A DNA stretch of 64,000 nucleotides, from NCBI RefSeq assembly GCF_003574625.1, contig NZ_QNUJ01000011.1, positions 1 through 64,000 on the forward strand, read 5' to 3'. The translations under genes and the position numbers were made by a program. Within the stretch, counting starts at the first letter, position 1; each line of letters starts with the position of its first letter. A model generated the notes under the pieces. The model saw nothing but the letters and a program-made list of their open reading frames with translations, was not told the origin of the DNA and did not search any database. This DNA comes from Shinella zoogloeoides. GTDB lineage: Bacteria > Pseudomonadota > Alphaproteobacteria > Rhizobiales > Rhizobiaceae. Positions 28,995 to 37,822 of the stretch are shown piece by piece.

Positions 28995-30443
28995 ATGAAG
29001 AGTAACGTAGTGTCCCGTTCCGTATTCCTCGATTTTCTCCCCCGCTCTTTCCAGGCGATTGCCAATGCGGCGAAAGGTCTGGTGATGATCGGCACGGTCG
29101 CCACCCTCGCCTTCGCGACCCCGGCCGCCGCAAATCCGAAATACTCGGGCATCGTCATCGACGCCAAGACGGGCAAGGTACTCTATAGCGAGGACGCGGA
29201 CGAGCTGCGTTATCCGGCATCGCTCACCAAGATGATGACGCTCTACCTCACCTTCGAGGCGCTGGAAGCCGGCAAGATCCGCCTCGATTCGCGCGTCCCC
29301 TTCTCCAAGAATGCCGCCAGCGAGCCGCCGACAAAGCTCGGCGTCGGGACCGGCAAGTCCATCACCGTCGAACAGGCCATCCTCGGCCTCATCACGCGCT
29401 CGGCGAACGACGCTTCGACGGCGCTGGCCGAATTCCTCGGCGGCTCGGAAGAGCGCTTCACCCGCATCATGACGCAGAAGGCCCGCGCGCTCGGCATGAC
29501 GCGCACCGTCTATCGCAATGCCAACGGCCTTCCGAATACGGCGCAGGTCACCACCGCGCGTGACCAGGCCCGTCTCGGCATCGCGCTGCGCCAGCACTTC
29601 CCGCAGTATTATTCCTATTTCTCCGTTCGCAGCTTCCGCCTCGGCAAGCAGGTCATCAACGGTCACAACCGCCTGCTAGGCAGCGTTCGCGGCGTTGACG
29701 GCATCAAGACCGGCTATACCCGCGCTTCCGGCTACAACCTCGTGACCTCGGCCGTCGCCGATGGCCGCAGCGTGGTCGGCGTCGTCATGGGTGGCCGCTC
29801 GGGCGGTGCCCGCGATCAGCAGATGCGCAAGCTGATCGCCACCTACATGCCGAAGGCCTCGCGCCGCGGCAGCGGCGATCTGATCGCCCAGACCAAGGAT
29901 GCCCCGACGCTCAGCGCCGAAGTCGCAAGCAATGCGGCCGCCGCATCCGTCTCCGGCCGCGGCCTCGACCTGCCGGAAAACGGCCCGGTCCCGTCCTATC
30001 GCTACACCGAAAGCCATCTCGAAACGGCCTATGCCGCATCGGCCGACAGCTCGCAGGTCGTCGGCAAGCGTGCGCTCGCCGCAACCCTGAAGCTGCAGCG
30101 CGACGCCGCCGTTCCGCAGGAAGACCTGACGGAACAGGGCGACACCGGCGGCAATGTCGATAATCTGACCACCTCCGCCGTCGCCGAAACCACGCCTTCG
30201 GGCTGGGTGATCCAGATCGGTGCGACGCCGGACCGCGGCCAGGCGCAGAAGCTTCTGTCCAAGGCCCAGGACCAGGGCGGCAAGGCACTCTCCAGCGCAA
30301 AGCCCTTCACGGTCGCCGTCAATAGTGGCAGCGAACAGCTCTACCGCGCCCGCTTCGGCGGCTTCGACAACCAGGACCGCGCGACGGCCGCCTGCAAGGT
30401 CCTGAAGCGCAAGGGCTTCGCCTGCTGGGCAAGCCAGCAGTAA
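28995..30443 (+). CDS. D-alanyl-D-alanine carboxypeptidase with SPOR domain
   Basis: The 482-residue penicillin-binding protein trims peptidoglycan stem peptides. A signal peptide (about 25-47, TPAAA) is followed by the S11 peptidase domain: SxxK as Ser76-Lys79 (PASLTKMM), SxN as Ser136-Asn138 (RSANDAS) and KTG in DGIKTGYT. A low-complexity linker then leads to a C-terminal SPOR domain (about 400-482, GWVIQIGATPDRGQAQKLL), which binds denuded glycan at division sites. The DacC/DacF-like layout with SPOR is usual in Rhizobiales. ATG 28995 is preferred over upstream in-frame positions. Confidence 0.92.
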   Translation: MKSNVVSRSVFLDFLPRSFQAIANAAKGLVMIGTVATLAFATPAAANPKYSGIVIDAKTGKVLYSEDADELRYPASLTKMMTLYLTFEALEAGKIRLDSRVPFSKNAASEPPTKLGVGTGKSITVEQAILGLITRSANDASTALAEFLGGSEERFTRIMTQKARALGMTRTVYRNANGLPNTAQVTTARDQARLGIALRQHFPQYYSYFSVRSFRLGKQVINGHNRLLGSVRGVDGIKTGYTRASGYNLVTSAVADGRSVVGVVMGGRSGGARDQQMRKLIATYMPKASRRGSGDLIAQTKDAPTLSAEVASNAAAASVSGRGLDLPENGPVPSYRYTESHLETAYAASADSSQVVGKRALAATLKLQRDAAVPQEDLTEQGDTGGNVDNLTTSAVAETTPSGWVIQIGATPDRGQAQKLLSKAQDQGGKALSSAKPFTVAVNSGSEQLYRARFGGFDNQDRATAACKVLKRKGFACWASQQ

Positions 30444-30606
30444 CGCGATCGGACTGCGCCAAATGCGGCGCAGTCCCTGAAATACCGCCTTGCACCCGCA
30501 ACGGCCACCGGAAAGGTATTGCGTACCAGAGGCTGCGGGGGGAAGGCAGGCAGGCCGTCACGACGGCTATGCCATCCTCGATAAGGTAATGCGTACGAGG
30601 CAGATC

Positions 30607-30879
30607 ATGGCGATGAACGAGAACCTCTTCGATGTCCCACTCGCAGCGCGCGACGAAAAGCGCCGCTCGCTGAAGGGAACGCTCCATCCGCTGCACGAGG
30701 CGGCGATGCGGATCGCGGATATCGGGCTCGGCCGTTCACGCAACCGGACGAAGGATCTCGTCGGCATGCTGCTCGCCCACGGCGCCCGCGCCTGGCGCTC
30801 GGGCCAGCCGGTTGCCGGGATCCATCTCCATGTCGGCGTCAGCGAGCACCGCCACCCGGTTCGCCTGCGCCTTCGCTGA
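30607..30879 (+). CDS. Small hypothetical protein
   Basis: The 90-residue basic protein starts MAMNENLFDVPLAARDEKRR after a GAGGCAG ribosome site. It is Arg/His-rich at the C terminus and has an amphipathic central helix (LHEAAMRIADIGLGRSRNR). No family recognised. Longer in-frame starts exist upstream. It is convergent with the DUF1489 gene, 6 bases apart. Confidence 0.55.
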   Translation: MAMNENLFDVPLAARDEKRRSLKGTLHPLHEAAMRIADIGLGRSRNRTKDLVGMLLAHGARAWRSGQPVAGIHLHVGVSEHRHPVRLRLR

Positions 30880-30885
30880 GGATCG

Positions 30886-31323
30886 TCAGAGAAGGCCGAG
30901 TTCGGCAAGCTCCCGGCGAAGTTCCATCGGCAGGTCGGCAGTGCCCTCGCCCATGTTCGTCAGGTCGCGCGGGGCATCCTCTTCGGTAAGGTAGCGCCAC
31001 CCCTGAAAGGCGCGGCGCGGCTGGAGCGCGGTTTCGATGACCTCCGGCCCGAGCACGAGCTCGCAGCGCGAAATCCCGTCGACATCCGTGAAGGTCTTGA
31101 TGTCCAGCAATTGCTGGCGCGCCTGCACCTGTCCCTTGATCACCCAGTAGAGCGAACCGCCATCGAGCAGTTCCCGGTCACGCTTGGGGATCATGCGGGT
31201 GATATGGCTGGAATGGGGCTCCATGCCCGCCGCCATCGCGATCAGCGAACGTTCGGACACCCATTCGCGCAGGTCCTCGATCGAGTCCGCGCCGACACAG
31301 AGTTTGATGAGATGAAGGGCCAT
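30886..31323 (-). CDS. DUF1489 family protein
   Basis: The 145-residue protein matches the alphaproteobacterial DUF1489 family from its first residues (MALHLIKLCVGADSIEDLREW), with IPKRDRELLDGGSLYWVIKG in the middle. Function unknown. It lies downstream of sdaA on the same strand, 74 bases away, and may share its transcript. Confidence 0.85.
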   Translation of the reverse strand: MALHLIKLCVGADSIEDLREWVSERSLIAMAAGMEPHSSHITRMIPKRDRELLDGGSLYWVIKGQVQARQQLLDIKTFTDVDGISRCELVLGPEVIETALQPRRAFQGWRYLTEEDAPRDLTNMGEGTADLPMELRRELAELGLL

Positions 31324-31397
31324 GCCCCTTTGAACGCCCTTGCGGCGGCCCGGTCAAGGGGCCGCCGTGTCGCACTCCACAGGCAAGGGGCCTTCGC

Positions 31398-32798
31398 TCA
31401 GCACTCCACCACGTTGACGGCGAGGCCGCCGGTGGAGGTTTCCTTGTACTTCTCGTTCATGTCGACGCCGGTCTGGCGCATCGTCTCGATGCAGGCGTCG
31501 AGCGGCACGAAATGCTGGCCGTCGCCCTTGATGGCGAGCGAGGCGGCCGTCACCGCCTTGACCGCGCCGAGCGCGTTGCGCTCGATGCAGGGCACCTGGA
31601 CGAGACCGGCAATGGGATCACAGGTCATGCCGAGATGGTGCTCCAGCGCGATTTCGGCGGCATTCTCCACCTGCTCGGGCGTGCCGCCCATCACGGCGGC
31701 AAGACCGGCGGCGGCCATGGCGGAAGCAGAGCCCACTTCACCCTGACAGCCGACTTCGGCGCCGGAGATCGAGGCATTGTGCTTGATGATGCCGCCGACG
31801 GCGGCCGCCGTCAGCAGGTAGTCGCGGATGCCGTCCTGGTCGGCGTCCTCATGGAAATGCAGGTAGTAGCGGATCGTGGCGGGCACGACGCCGGCAGCGC
31901 CGTTGGTCGGCGAGGTGACGACGCGGCCGCCCGCGGCATTCTCCTCGTTGACGGCCATGGCGTAGACCGAGAGCCAGTCGTTGGCGAGCAGCGGATTGGC
32001 CTTGTTGGAGCGCCACTCCTCCTGCAGCTTGTCATGGATCGAGCGGGCGCGGCGGCGGACTTTCAGCCCGCCCGGCATGATGCCCTCGTTCTTGAGGCCG
32101 CGGTCGATGCAGCGCTTCATCGCCTCCCAGATACGGTCGAGGCCGGCATTCAGCTCCTCGCGCGACATGGTGGCTTCCTCGTTCGCGCGCTTCATCTGCG
32201 CGATCGTCATGCCGGAGCGCTCGGCCATTTCCAGCATCTGCTTCGCCGAGGCGAAGGGGAACGGCACCTTCCTGTCGCTGGAACGCGCCTTGGCGGTGCG
32301 CATCTGTTCGAGCTCGGTATCGGTGACGACGAAACCGCCGCCGACGGAATAGTAGATGCGTTTCAGGAGCAGCCGGTCGTCGCGGTCATAGGCGGAGAAG
32401 GTCATGCCGTTGGCATGGCCGGGCAGCGGGTTCTTCTTGTCGAAGATCAGATCGTTCTTCGGCTGGAAGGCATAGCCGGGATGGCCGGGCGGCGTGATGC
32501 GCCCGGTGCGCTCAACTTCCTCGACGATCGCATCCATCCGGTCGGGATCGACGGAATCGGGCCGCTCGCCCATCAGGCCGAGGATCACCGCGCGATCCGA
32601 ACCGTGGCCGACGCCGGTATAGGCGAGCGAACCGTGCAGGCTCATGCGGATGGCGGCGACATGCGCGCCGGTGGGGCGCGGCCAGTCGTTCGACAGGATC
32701 AGGTCGAGAAAACGGTTCGCCGCAGACATCGGCCCCATCGTGTGCGAGCTCGACGGACCGATACCGATCTTGAAGACATCAAAAACCGAAAGAAACAT
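31398..32798 (-). CDS. sdaA: L-serine ammonia-lyase (iron-sulfur)
   Basis: The 466-residue enzyme deaminates L-serine to pyruvate. The N-terminal beta domain ([24 protein letters not shown]) and C-terminal alpha domain are fused in one chain. Cysteines for the 4Fe-4S cluster appear in [28 protein letters not shown] and QVPCIERNA. Length is normal for single-chain Sda[10 protein letters not shown] (ATG 32798) was chosen, with GGAGAAG upstream. Confidence 0.95.
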   Translation of the reverse strand: MFLSVFDVFKIGIGPSSSHTMGPMSAANRFLDLILSNDWPRPTGAHVAAIRMSLHGSLAYTGVGHGSDRAVILGLMGERPDSVDPDRMDAIVEEVERTGRITPPGHPGYAFQPKNDLIFDKKNPLPGHANGMTFSAYDRDDRLLLKRIYYSVGGGFVVTDTELEQMRTAKARSSDRKVPFPFASAKQMLEMAERSGMTIAQMKRANEEATMSREELNAGLDRIWEAMKRCIDRGLKNEGIMPGGLKVRRRARSIHDKLQEEWRSNKANPLLANDWLSVYAMAVNEENAAGGRVVTSPTNGAAGVVPATIRYYLHFHEDADQDGIRDYLLTAAAVGGIIKHNASISGAEVGCQGEVGSASAMAAAGLAAVMGGTPEQVENAAEIALEHHLGMTCDPIAGLVQVPCIERNALGAVKAVTAASLAIKGDGQHFVPLDACIETMRQTGVDMNEKYKETSTGGLAVNVVEC

Positions 32799-32922
32799 TC
32801 CCGGACTTCTCCTTGCCGCGGCAGGCTGCATGCTTTGATCCGCAAAGCTACGTTATCACGGACCGCGCCCATGGCGATCTCCCGACATCGGGTTTTACCA
32901 ACGCGACATGGCGGGAAACAAA

Positions 32923-32952
32923 AACAGCGCGTCCCGAGGGAACGCGCTGTTA
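32923..32952 (-). terminator. Terminator of the 33-codon small gene
   Basis: On the minus strand AACAGCGCGT / ACGCGCTGTT forms a 10-bp stem followed by TTTGTTT, 26 bases after the small gene's stop codon. Confidence 0.8.
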
Positions 32953-32977
32953 ATGTAAGGGCTGTGGCCGGGTATTT

Positions 32978-33079
32978 TCAGATGCCGCCGAAAAGATAGG
33001 CGATGACCAGAACCGCGCCAAAACCGAGAACTGCCCGGGCGGTCACGCCCCAGCAGGATTTCTGAACTGTGCTTTCCAT
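32978..33079 (-). CDS. 33-residue membrane peptide
   Basis: A short reading frame encodes MESTVQKSCWGVTARAVLGF and a hydrophobic stretch (GAVLVIAYLFGGI) long enough to span the membrane once. A good GGGGAAAT ribosome site precedes the ATG and a strong terminator follows, so it is likely a real monocistronic gene. Function unknown; it is below the usual annotation cut-off. Confidence 0.6.
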   Translation of the reverse strand: MESTVQKSCWGVTARAVLGFGAVLVIAYLFGGI

Positions 33080-33360
33080 GATTTCCCCGATGGAACATGC
33101 CGGCGCAGCAGCCGTGATCGGCGCTGCATGGGCCCTGTTTAATGAAGAATTCATGAAACCGCAATCGCGAAAAATGGCGAAACCAAGGCGAATGCTTCAT
33201 GGGTGACCTGCACGGCGCGCATGACCTGTCGCAAAATCAGACAGTTGCGGGCGGCAAGCCCGGCGCGCTTGTCGCCGCCTTTCCGCCGCAAGTCTGAACG
33301 GGTTTCGGGCAGCGGCGCCAGCCCCTTGCAAAATGCCGAATCCATGGCACAAACCTAGGC

Positions 33361-34050
33361 ATGACCAGTCCGGATATCGCCGCCCTTGCCGTCTTCATCG
33401 TCCTGTGGGTCGGGTATTCCTGGCTTACCGACCGGGCGAAGCTGTTCGACCGCGTGAGCCTGACACGGGCGATGAGCTCGCAGCGCGCGATCTGGATTCG
33501 CAACGCCATGCACCGCGACCTGCGCATGATCGACACGCAGATCATGGCCGGGCTGCAGAACGGCACGGCCTTCTTCGCCTCCACCTCGCTTCTGGCGCTC
33601 GGCAGCTGCTTCGCGCTGCTCGGGGCGACGGACAAGGTTTTCAGCCTTTTCAACGACCTGCCGGAAGTATTCCGAGGCAGCCGCTCCGGCTTCGAGATGA
33701 AGGTCGGGGGGCTTGCCATCATCTTCGGCTATGCCTTCTTCAAGTTCGGCTGGTCCTATCGCCTCTTCAACTACTGCACCATCCTGCTCGGCGCGATGCC
33801 GATGAGCGGCGACATCCACAAGGATCCGGCCGCCGCCGACCTTGCCGCCGACAAGGTCATCCGCATGAATATCCTGGCCGCCAAGCACTTCAACAAGGGG
33901 CTGCGGGCGATCTTCCTGTCGATCGGCTATCTCGGCTGGTTCGTCAGCCCCTATCTCTTCATCCTGACGACGATGGGCATCATCGTCGTGCTCGTCCGCC
34001 GGCAGTTCTACTCCGAGGCACGCCTCGGCGTGCTCGAACGCCTCGACTGA
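33361..34050 (+). CDS. DUF599 family membrane protein
   Basis: The 229-residue protein has about four membrane segments (near 5-20, 70-92, 115-135, 185-215) and the DUF599 pattern RAIWIRNAMHRDLRMIDTQIMAGLQNGTAFFASTSLL. Function unknown. It may be co-transcribed with the acyltransferase gene 73 bases downstream. Confidence 0.85.
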   Translation: MTSPDIAALAVFIVLWVGYSWLTDRAKLFDRVSLTRAMSSQRAIWIRNAMHRDLRMIDTQIMAGLQNGTAFFASTSLLALGSCFALLGATDKVFSLFNDLPEVFRGSRSGFEMKVGGLAIIFGYAFFKFGWSYRLFNYCTILLGAMPMSGDIHKDPAAADLAADKVIRMNILAAKHFNKGLRAIFLSIGYLGWFVSPYLFILTTMGIIVVLVRRQFYSEARLGVLERLD

Positions 34051-34123
34051 TCCCTTCCCCGGCCTCCTTTCGGCCATCCGCCCGGCGCAAGCTTGGCGTG
34101 GCATATTCCCATGGACCAAAGCA

Positions 34124-35158
34124 ATGCAGCGACCCCGAACCATGACGACGACGGTGATTGACGGCAATGTGGAAGGAGACGGCGGCGCCACGCGCCGCCT
34201 GCCGCGCATTCCTTTGATCGACCAGGCCCGCGGCGTCGCGCTGATCGCCATGGCGAGCTACCATTTCACCTGGGACCTCGGCTTCTTCGGCTATATCGAG
34301 CCGGAAACGGCCACGACCGGCGGCTGGCGCCTCTATGCGCGGCTGATCGCCGGCAGCTTCCTCTTCCTCGTCGGCTTCAGCCTCGTCCTCGGCCACCAGC
34401 GTGGCTTCCGGCCGAAGCCTTACTTCATGCGGCTCGGCAAGATCGTGCTGGCGGCGGCGGCGATCACGGTCGCCACGTGGTTTGCCTTCCCGCAGACCTT
34501 CATCTTCTTCGGCATCCTGCACGCCATCGCGGCGGCAAGCCTGATAGGGCTTCTCTTCCTGCGCCTGCCGGTCGCCATAACCCTGCTGGCCGCCGCGGCC
34601 GTCGCCGCCGCGCCGCTTTATCTTCGCGCACCCATCTTCGATCATCCGGCGCTCTGGTGGGTCGGCCTTTCCGTCACGCCGCCGCGCTCCAACGACTATG
34701 TGCCGCTGCTGCCCTGGCTCGCCCCCGTGCTACTCGGCATCGCGGCCGCCCGGCTCTTCGTCGCAAGCGCGCTGCCCCAGCGGCTGGCCGGTTTCGGCAA
34801 TGCGTCCAGAAGCCGGTGGAAAACCCTGCTGGAGCAGGCCGGCCGCCACAGTCTCGCCATCTACCTTATCCATCAGCCGGTGCTGATCGCGCTGGTCTAC
34901 GGCTTCTCGCTGGTCATGCCTGCTCCCGCGGCCGACCCGACCGTCAGCTACACGAAGAGCTGCATGCGCGCCTGCATCAACGAGCGCGACGCCGGCTTCT
35001 GCCAGAGCTTCTGCGGCTGCACGCTGGACAGGCTGATGGGCGAGAACCTCTTCGCCGACCTGAACCGCGGCGCAATCGATATTACGGACCAACGCATTGC
35101 AACGATCTCCTCGCAATGCACGGCGGATGCCGACGCGAGGAGCGAGCCCCAGGAGTAG
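34124..35158 (+). CDS. DUF1624 acyltransferase-like membrane protein with Cys-rich tail
   Basis: The 344-residue protein has about seven membrane segments and the N-terminal signature of the heparan-alpha-glucosaminide N-acetyltransferase/DUF1624 family (IDQARGVALIAMASYHFTWDL, with the conserved His). It probably transfers acyl groups at the membrane; the acceptor is unknown. After the last segment an unusual tail (about 280-344) has the Cys pattern C-x3-C-x8-C-x3-C-x-C and a further Cys near the end. A start at ATG 34142 is possible. The next gene begins 4 bases after its stop codon. Confidence 0.82.
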   Translation: MQRPRTMTTTVIDGNVEGDGGATRRLPRIPLIDQARGVALIAMASYHFTWDLGFFGYIEPETATTGGWRLYARLIAGSFLFLVGFSLVLGHQRGFRPKPYFMRLGKIVLAAAAITVATWFAFPQTFIFFGILHAIAAASLIGLLFLRLPVAITLLAAAAVAAAPLYLRAPIFDHPALWWVGLSVTPPRSNDYVPLLPWLAPVLLGIAAARLFVASALPQRLAGFGNASRSRWKTLLEQAGRHSLAIYLIHQPVLIALVYGFSLVMPAPAADPTVSYTKSCMRACINERDAGFCQSFCGCTLDRLMGENLFADLNRGAIDITDQRIATISSQCTADADARSEPQE

Positions 35159-35162
35159 GATC

Positions 35163-35636
35163 ATGAACGCCTATCGCATGAAGCCACTCGCCTTTCCCTG
35201 GCCGCCGCTGATCTACGGCGCGGCCATAGCGGCGGCCTTCCTGCTCCAGGCGTATTTTCCGCTGGAGGTCGCGGAGACGAACATGTGGTACGCGTGGGTG
35301 GGCGGCGGTCTGTTCGTGGTGGCGGCCGTGGTGCTGGACGTGTGGGCGATGCGCACGCTGCTCGACTGCCACACGACCATCCTGCCGAACCGCTGCTCGA
35401 CCTATCTGGTCACGTCCGGGCCCTATCGCTTCACGCGCAACCCCATCTATCTCGGCTATACGCTGACGACCGCCGGAATCGGCCTCGCCCTGCTCAATCC
35501 GTGGTGCATCGTGACGGCCATCGTCGCCGCGGCCGTGACGAGCCTCGTCGCGATCCGCCGGGAGGAGCTGCATCTCCTCTCGCGCTTCGGCATCGATTTC
35601 GAACGTTATTGCAACGGCACGGCGCGCTGGATCTGA
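35163..35636 (+). CDS. Isoprenylcysteine carboxyl methyltransferase-family protein
   Basis: The 157-residue membrane protein has four predicted membrane segments and the SAM-binding C-terminal motif of ICMT/phospholipid methyltransferase-like proteins (TSGPYRFTRNPIYLGYTL and EELHLLSRFGIDFERYC). Bacterial members are largely uncharacterised. AGGAGTAGG precedes its ATG, 4 bases after the upstream acyltransferase stop codon: a two-gene unit. Confidence 0.88.
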   Translation: MNAYRMKPLAFPWPPLIYGAAIAAAFLLQAYFPLEVAETNMWYAWVGGGLFVVAAVVLDVWAMRTLLDCHTTILPNRCSTYLVTSGPYRFTRNPIYLGYTLTTAGIGLALLNPWCIVTAIVAAAVTSLVAIRREELHLLSRFGIDFERYCNGTARWI

Positions 35637-35648
35637 GCGGCAGGCCCT

Positions 35649-36035
35649 TCAGGTGCCGACGCCGATCTCGGCAAGGCGCGTGAGACAGGCTTCCTCGACA
35701 TTGTCGAGCTCGGCCAGCGTCTCCTCGATGTCGCGGCGCTTCTGGCGCAACTCGTCGCGCTTCTCGTTGACCTTGTTCATCAGCATCTCGAGCTGGCCGA
35801 CTTCGCCCGGCGGGTCCTTGTAGACGCGGATGATGTCGCGGATTTCCGCGATGGTGAAACCGATGCGGCGCCCGCGCAGGATTTCCTGGATGAGGCGGCG
35901 GTCCGCGGGGCGGAAAAGACGCGTGCGGCCCCGGCGCTCGGGGTTGATCAGCCCCTCGTCCTCGTAGAAGCGCAGGGTGCGGGTGGAAACCCCGAATTCG
36001 CGCGTCAGCTCGGTTATGCTATAAAACTTGTCCAC
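35649..36035 (-). CDS. MerR-family transcriptional regulator
   Basis: The 128-residue protein has a MerR N-terminal winged helix (YSITELTREFGVSTRTLRFYEDEGLINPERRGRTRLF) and a coiled-coil dimerisation helix (about 80-115), but no obvious metal-binding Cys cluster: the only Cys is in EEACLTR. This group resembles LiuR-like regulators of branched-chain amino-acid or fatty-acid breakdown, an assignment made only from family resemblance. A palindromic operator lies in its own promoter region. Confidence 0.88.
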   Translation of the reverse strand: MDKFYSITELTREFGVSTRTLRFYEDEGLINPERRGRTRLFRPADRRLIQEILRGRRIGFTIAEIRDIIRVYKDPPGEVGQLEMLMNKVNEKRDELRQKRRDIEETLAELDNVEEACLTRLAEIGVGT

Positions 36036-36068
36036 GCCTGCTCCGATCTCTTCTACCGGCGCATTCTA

Positions 36069-36090
36069 TTGACTTTTACGTATAAGTCAA
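36069..36090. promoter_or_regulatory. Probable MerR operator
   Basis: The dyad TTGACTT-N8-AAGTCAA (centre ACG/CGT) is 34 bases upstream of the merR-type start codon. Long palindromes in a stretched spacer are typical MerR sites, so autoregulation is inferred. Confidence 0.55.
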
Positions 36091-36097
36091 TTTTTCC

Positions 36098-37528
36098 CTA
36101 GCGGATGGCGAACCACCAGGTCGCAAGGCCGAGAAATGCGAGGAAGCCGACGATGTCGGTGACGGCCGTGACGAAGACGGCCGACGACACCGCGGGGTCG
36201 GCCCCTGCCCGGTCGAGAAAGAGCGGAATGGCGATGCCGGCGAGCGCCGCCGCCGTCATGTTGATCAGCATGGCCGCCGCGATCACGCCGCCGATATTGG
36301 CGTCGTGGAACCAGACACCGGCGACGAGGCCGATCATCAGGCCGAAGGCGATGCCGTGCAGCAGGCCGACGCCGGCCTCGCGGCGCACGACGCGCCAGGC
36401 GTTGTGAATATCGAGATTGCGGGTGGCAAGCGCCCGCACCGTCACGGTCATGGTCTGCGAGCCGGCGTTGCCGCCCATGCCGGCGACGATCGGCATCAGC
36501 ACGGCGAGTGCCACGATCTCCTCGATCGTCGCCTCGAACACCGAGATGACGGAAGCGGCAAGGAAGGCGGTCAGGAGGTTGACGAGCAGCCACGGCGCAC
36601 GCGAACGGACCGTCTCGATGGTGGTGTCGGAGAGCTCCTCGTCGCCGACGCCGCCGAGGCGCATAAGGTCCTCCTCCGCTTCCTCCTGGATGACGTCGAC
36701 CACGTCGTCGATGGTGAGCACGCCGACGAGCCGGCCGTTCTCGTCGACGACGGCGGCGGAGAGAAGGTCGTACTGCTCGAAGAGCTGGGCGGCCTCTTCC
36801 TGGTCCATCTCCGCCGGGATCGGATGGTTCGTCTCCCGCATGATGGCCTCGATCTTCGTGCCGCGCGGCATGCGCAGGATGCGGTCGAGATCGATGGCGC
36901 CGAGCAGCCGGAAGGTCGGGTCGATAACGAAGATCTGCGAGAAGCTTTCCGGCAGGTCGGCATCCTCGCGCAGGTAGTCTATCGTCTGCCCGACTGTCCA
37001 GAACGGCGGCACGGCGACGAATTCGGTCTGCATGCGCCGGCCGGCCGTGCTTTCCGGATAGTCCAGCGAGCGGCGCAGGCGGATCCGTTCGGTGAACGGC
37101 AGCTTGGCGAGGATCTCGTCCTGGTCCTCCTGGTCGAGGTCTTCCAGGATGTAGACGGCGTCGTCCGAATCCATCTCGCCGAGGGCGGCGGCGATCTGCT
37201 CGTTCGGCAGGTGCTCGACGATGTCGAGGCGGATCGCCTCGTCGACTTCCGTCAGCGCGGCGAGGTCGAAGTCGGCGCCGAGCAGCGAGACGAGCTGGCG
37301 GCGCTGCTCCGGCTGGATCGCCTCCAGAAGGTCGCCCATTTCCGATTCGTGCAGCCGAGCGACATGCCGGCGCAGGAACAGGAGATCGCGGTCGGCGATG
37401 GCCGCGCCGACATGCATGAGGAAATCCGAGCGGACGGAGCCGTCCTCGGCATAGATGTCCTCGCCGTCGAAGGTACTGTGCTCTGCCTTGCCCTCATGGA
37501 TACGGTCGTCGTCGCCGGTGTCTTCCAT
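36098..37528 (-). CDS. mgtE: Magnesium transporter MgtE
   Basis: The 476-residue protein has the full MgtE layout: N-terminal helical superfamily domain (about 40-145), two CBS motifs (about 150-275) and five C-terminal membrane helices with the selectivity segment PIVAGMGGNAGSQT. It is a Mg2+-gated channel for Mg2+ uptake at the inner membrane. The CBS pair and acidic N domain sense cytosolic Mg2+. The start follows AAGGAGCG; a longer in-frame extension to 38485 is not part of it. Confidence 0.95.
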   Translation of the reverse strand: MEDTGDDDRIHEGKAEHSTFDGEDIYAEDGSVRSDFLMHVGAAIADRDLLFLRRHVARLHESEMGDLLEAIQPEQRRQLVSLLGADFDLAALTEVDEAIRLDIVEHLPNEQIAAALGEMDSDDAVYILEDLDQEDQDEILAKLPFTERIRLRRSLDYPESTAGRRMQTEFVAVPPFWTVGQTIDYLREDADLPESFSQIFVIDPTFRLLGAIDLDRILRMPRGTKIEAIMRETNHPIPAEMDQEEAAQLFEQYDLLSAAVVDENGRLVGVLTIDDVVDVIQEEAEEDLMRLGGVGDEELSDTTIETVRSRAPWLLVNLLTAFLAASVISVFEATIEEIVALAVLMPIVAGMGGNAGSQTMTVTVRALATRNLDIHNAWRVVRREAGVGLLHGIAFGLMIGLVAGVWFHDANIGGVIAAAMLINMTAAALAGIAIPLFLDRAGADPAVSSAVFVTAVTDIVGFLAFLGLATWWFAIR

Positions 37529-37702
37529 CGGGCCGCTCCTTGTATCGGGCTCGTCAGGCCCGGCACGCGGCGCGGGCGGATAACGACAGGGATTGCTTGC
37601 AGGGTTCCTCGCAAGACGCCGTCTTTCAGGGCCTTGCCTGTTTTCTGCTAGCCCAAAGCGCGCGGCCGGTCCATCGCCGAGAGGCGGCAAAAGCGGGGTC
37701 GA

Positions 37703-37745
37703 TGCGAAAAATTCGCAACCTGTTGCAATTTCACGCAAATCGAAC
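37703..37745. promoter_or_regulatory. Dyads between mgtE and deformylase-like gene
   Basis: TGCGAA-AAA-TTCGCA and the overlapping GCAA-CCTG-TTGC lie in the 294-base gap between these divergent genes. They may be operators; no regulator was recognised. Confidence 0.3.
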
Positions 37746-37822
37746 GGTTTGGCTCGGCGGCGTTTTCCGCCCGCTGCAAACGCGCTAGGAAAGCCTGTCC
37801 GATCCACCAGCCGGAGCCGTCC

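Noticed and set aside
30567-30908. Minus-strand frame opposite the 90-residue hypothetical gene
   Set aside because: No ribosome site and shadow-like composition; the plus-strand frame has a good site and a more protein-like sequence.
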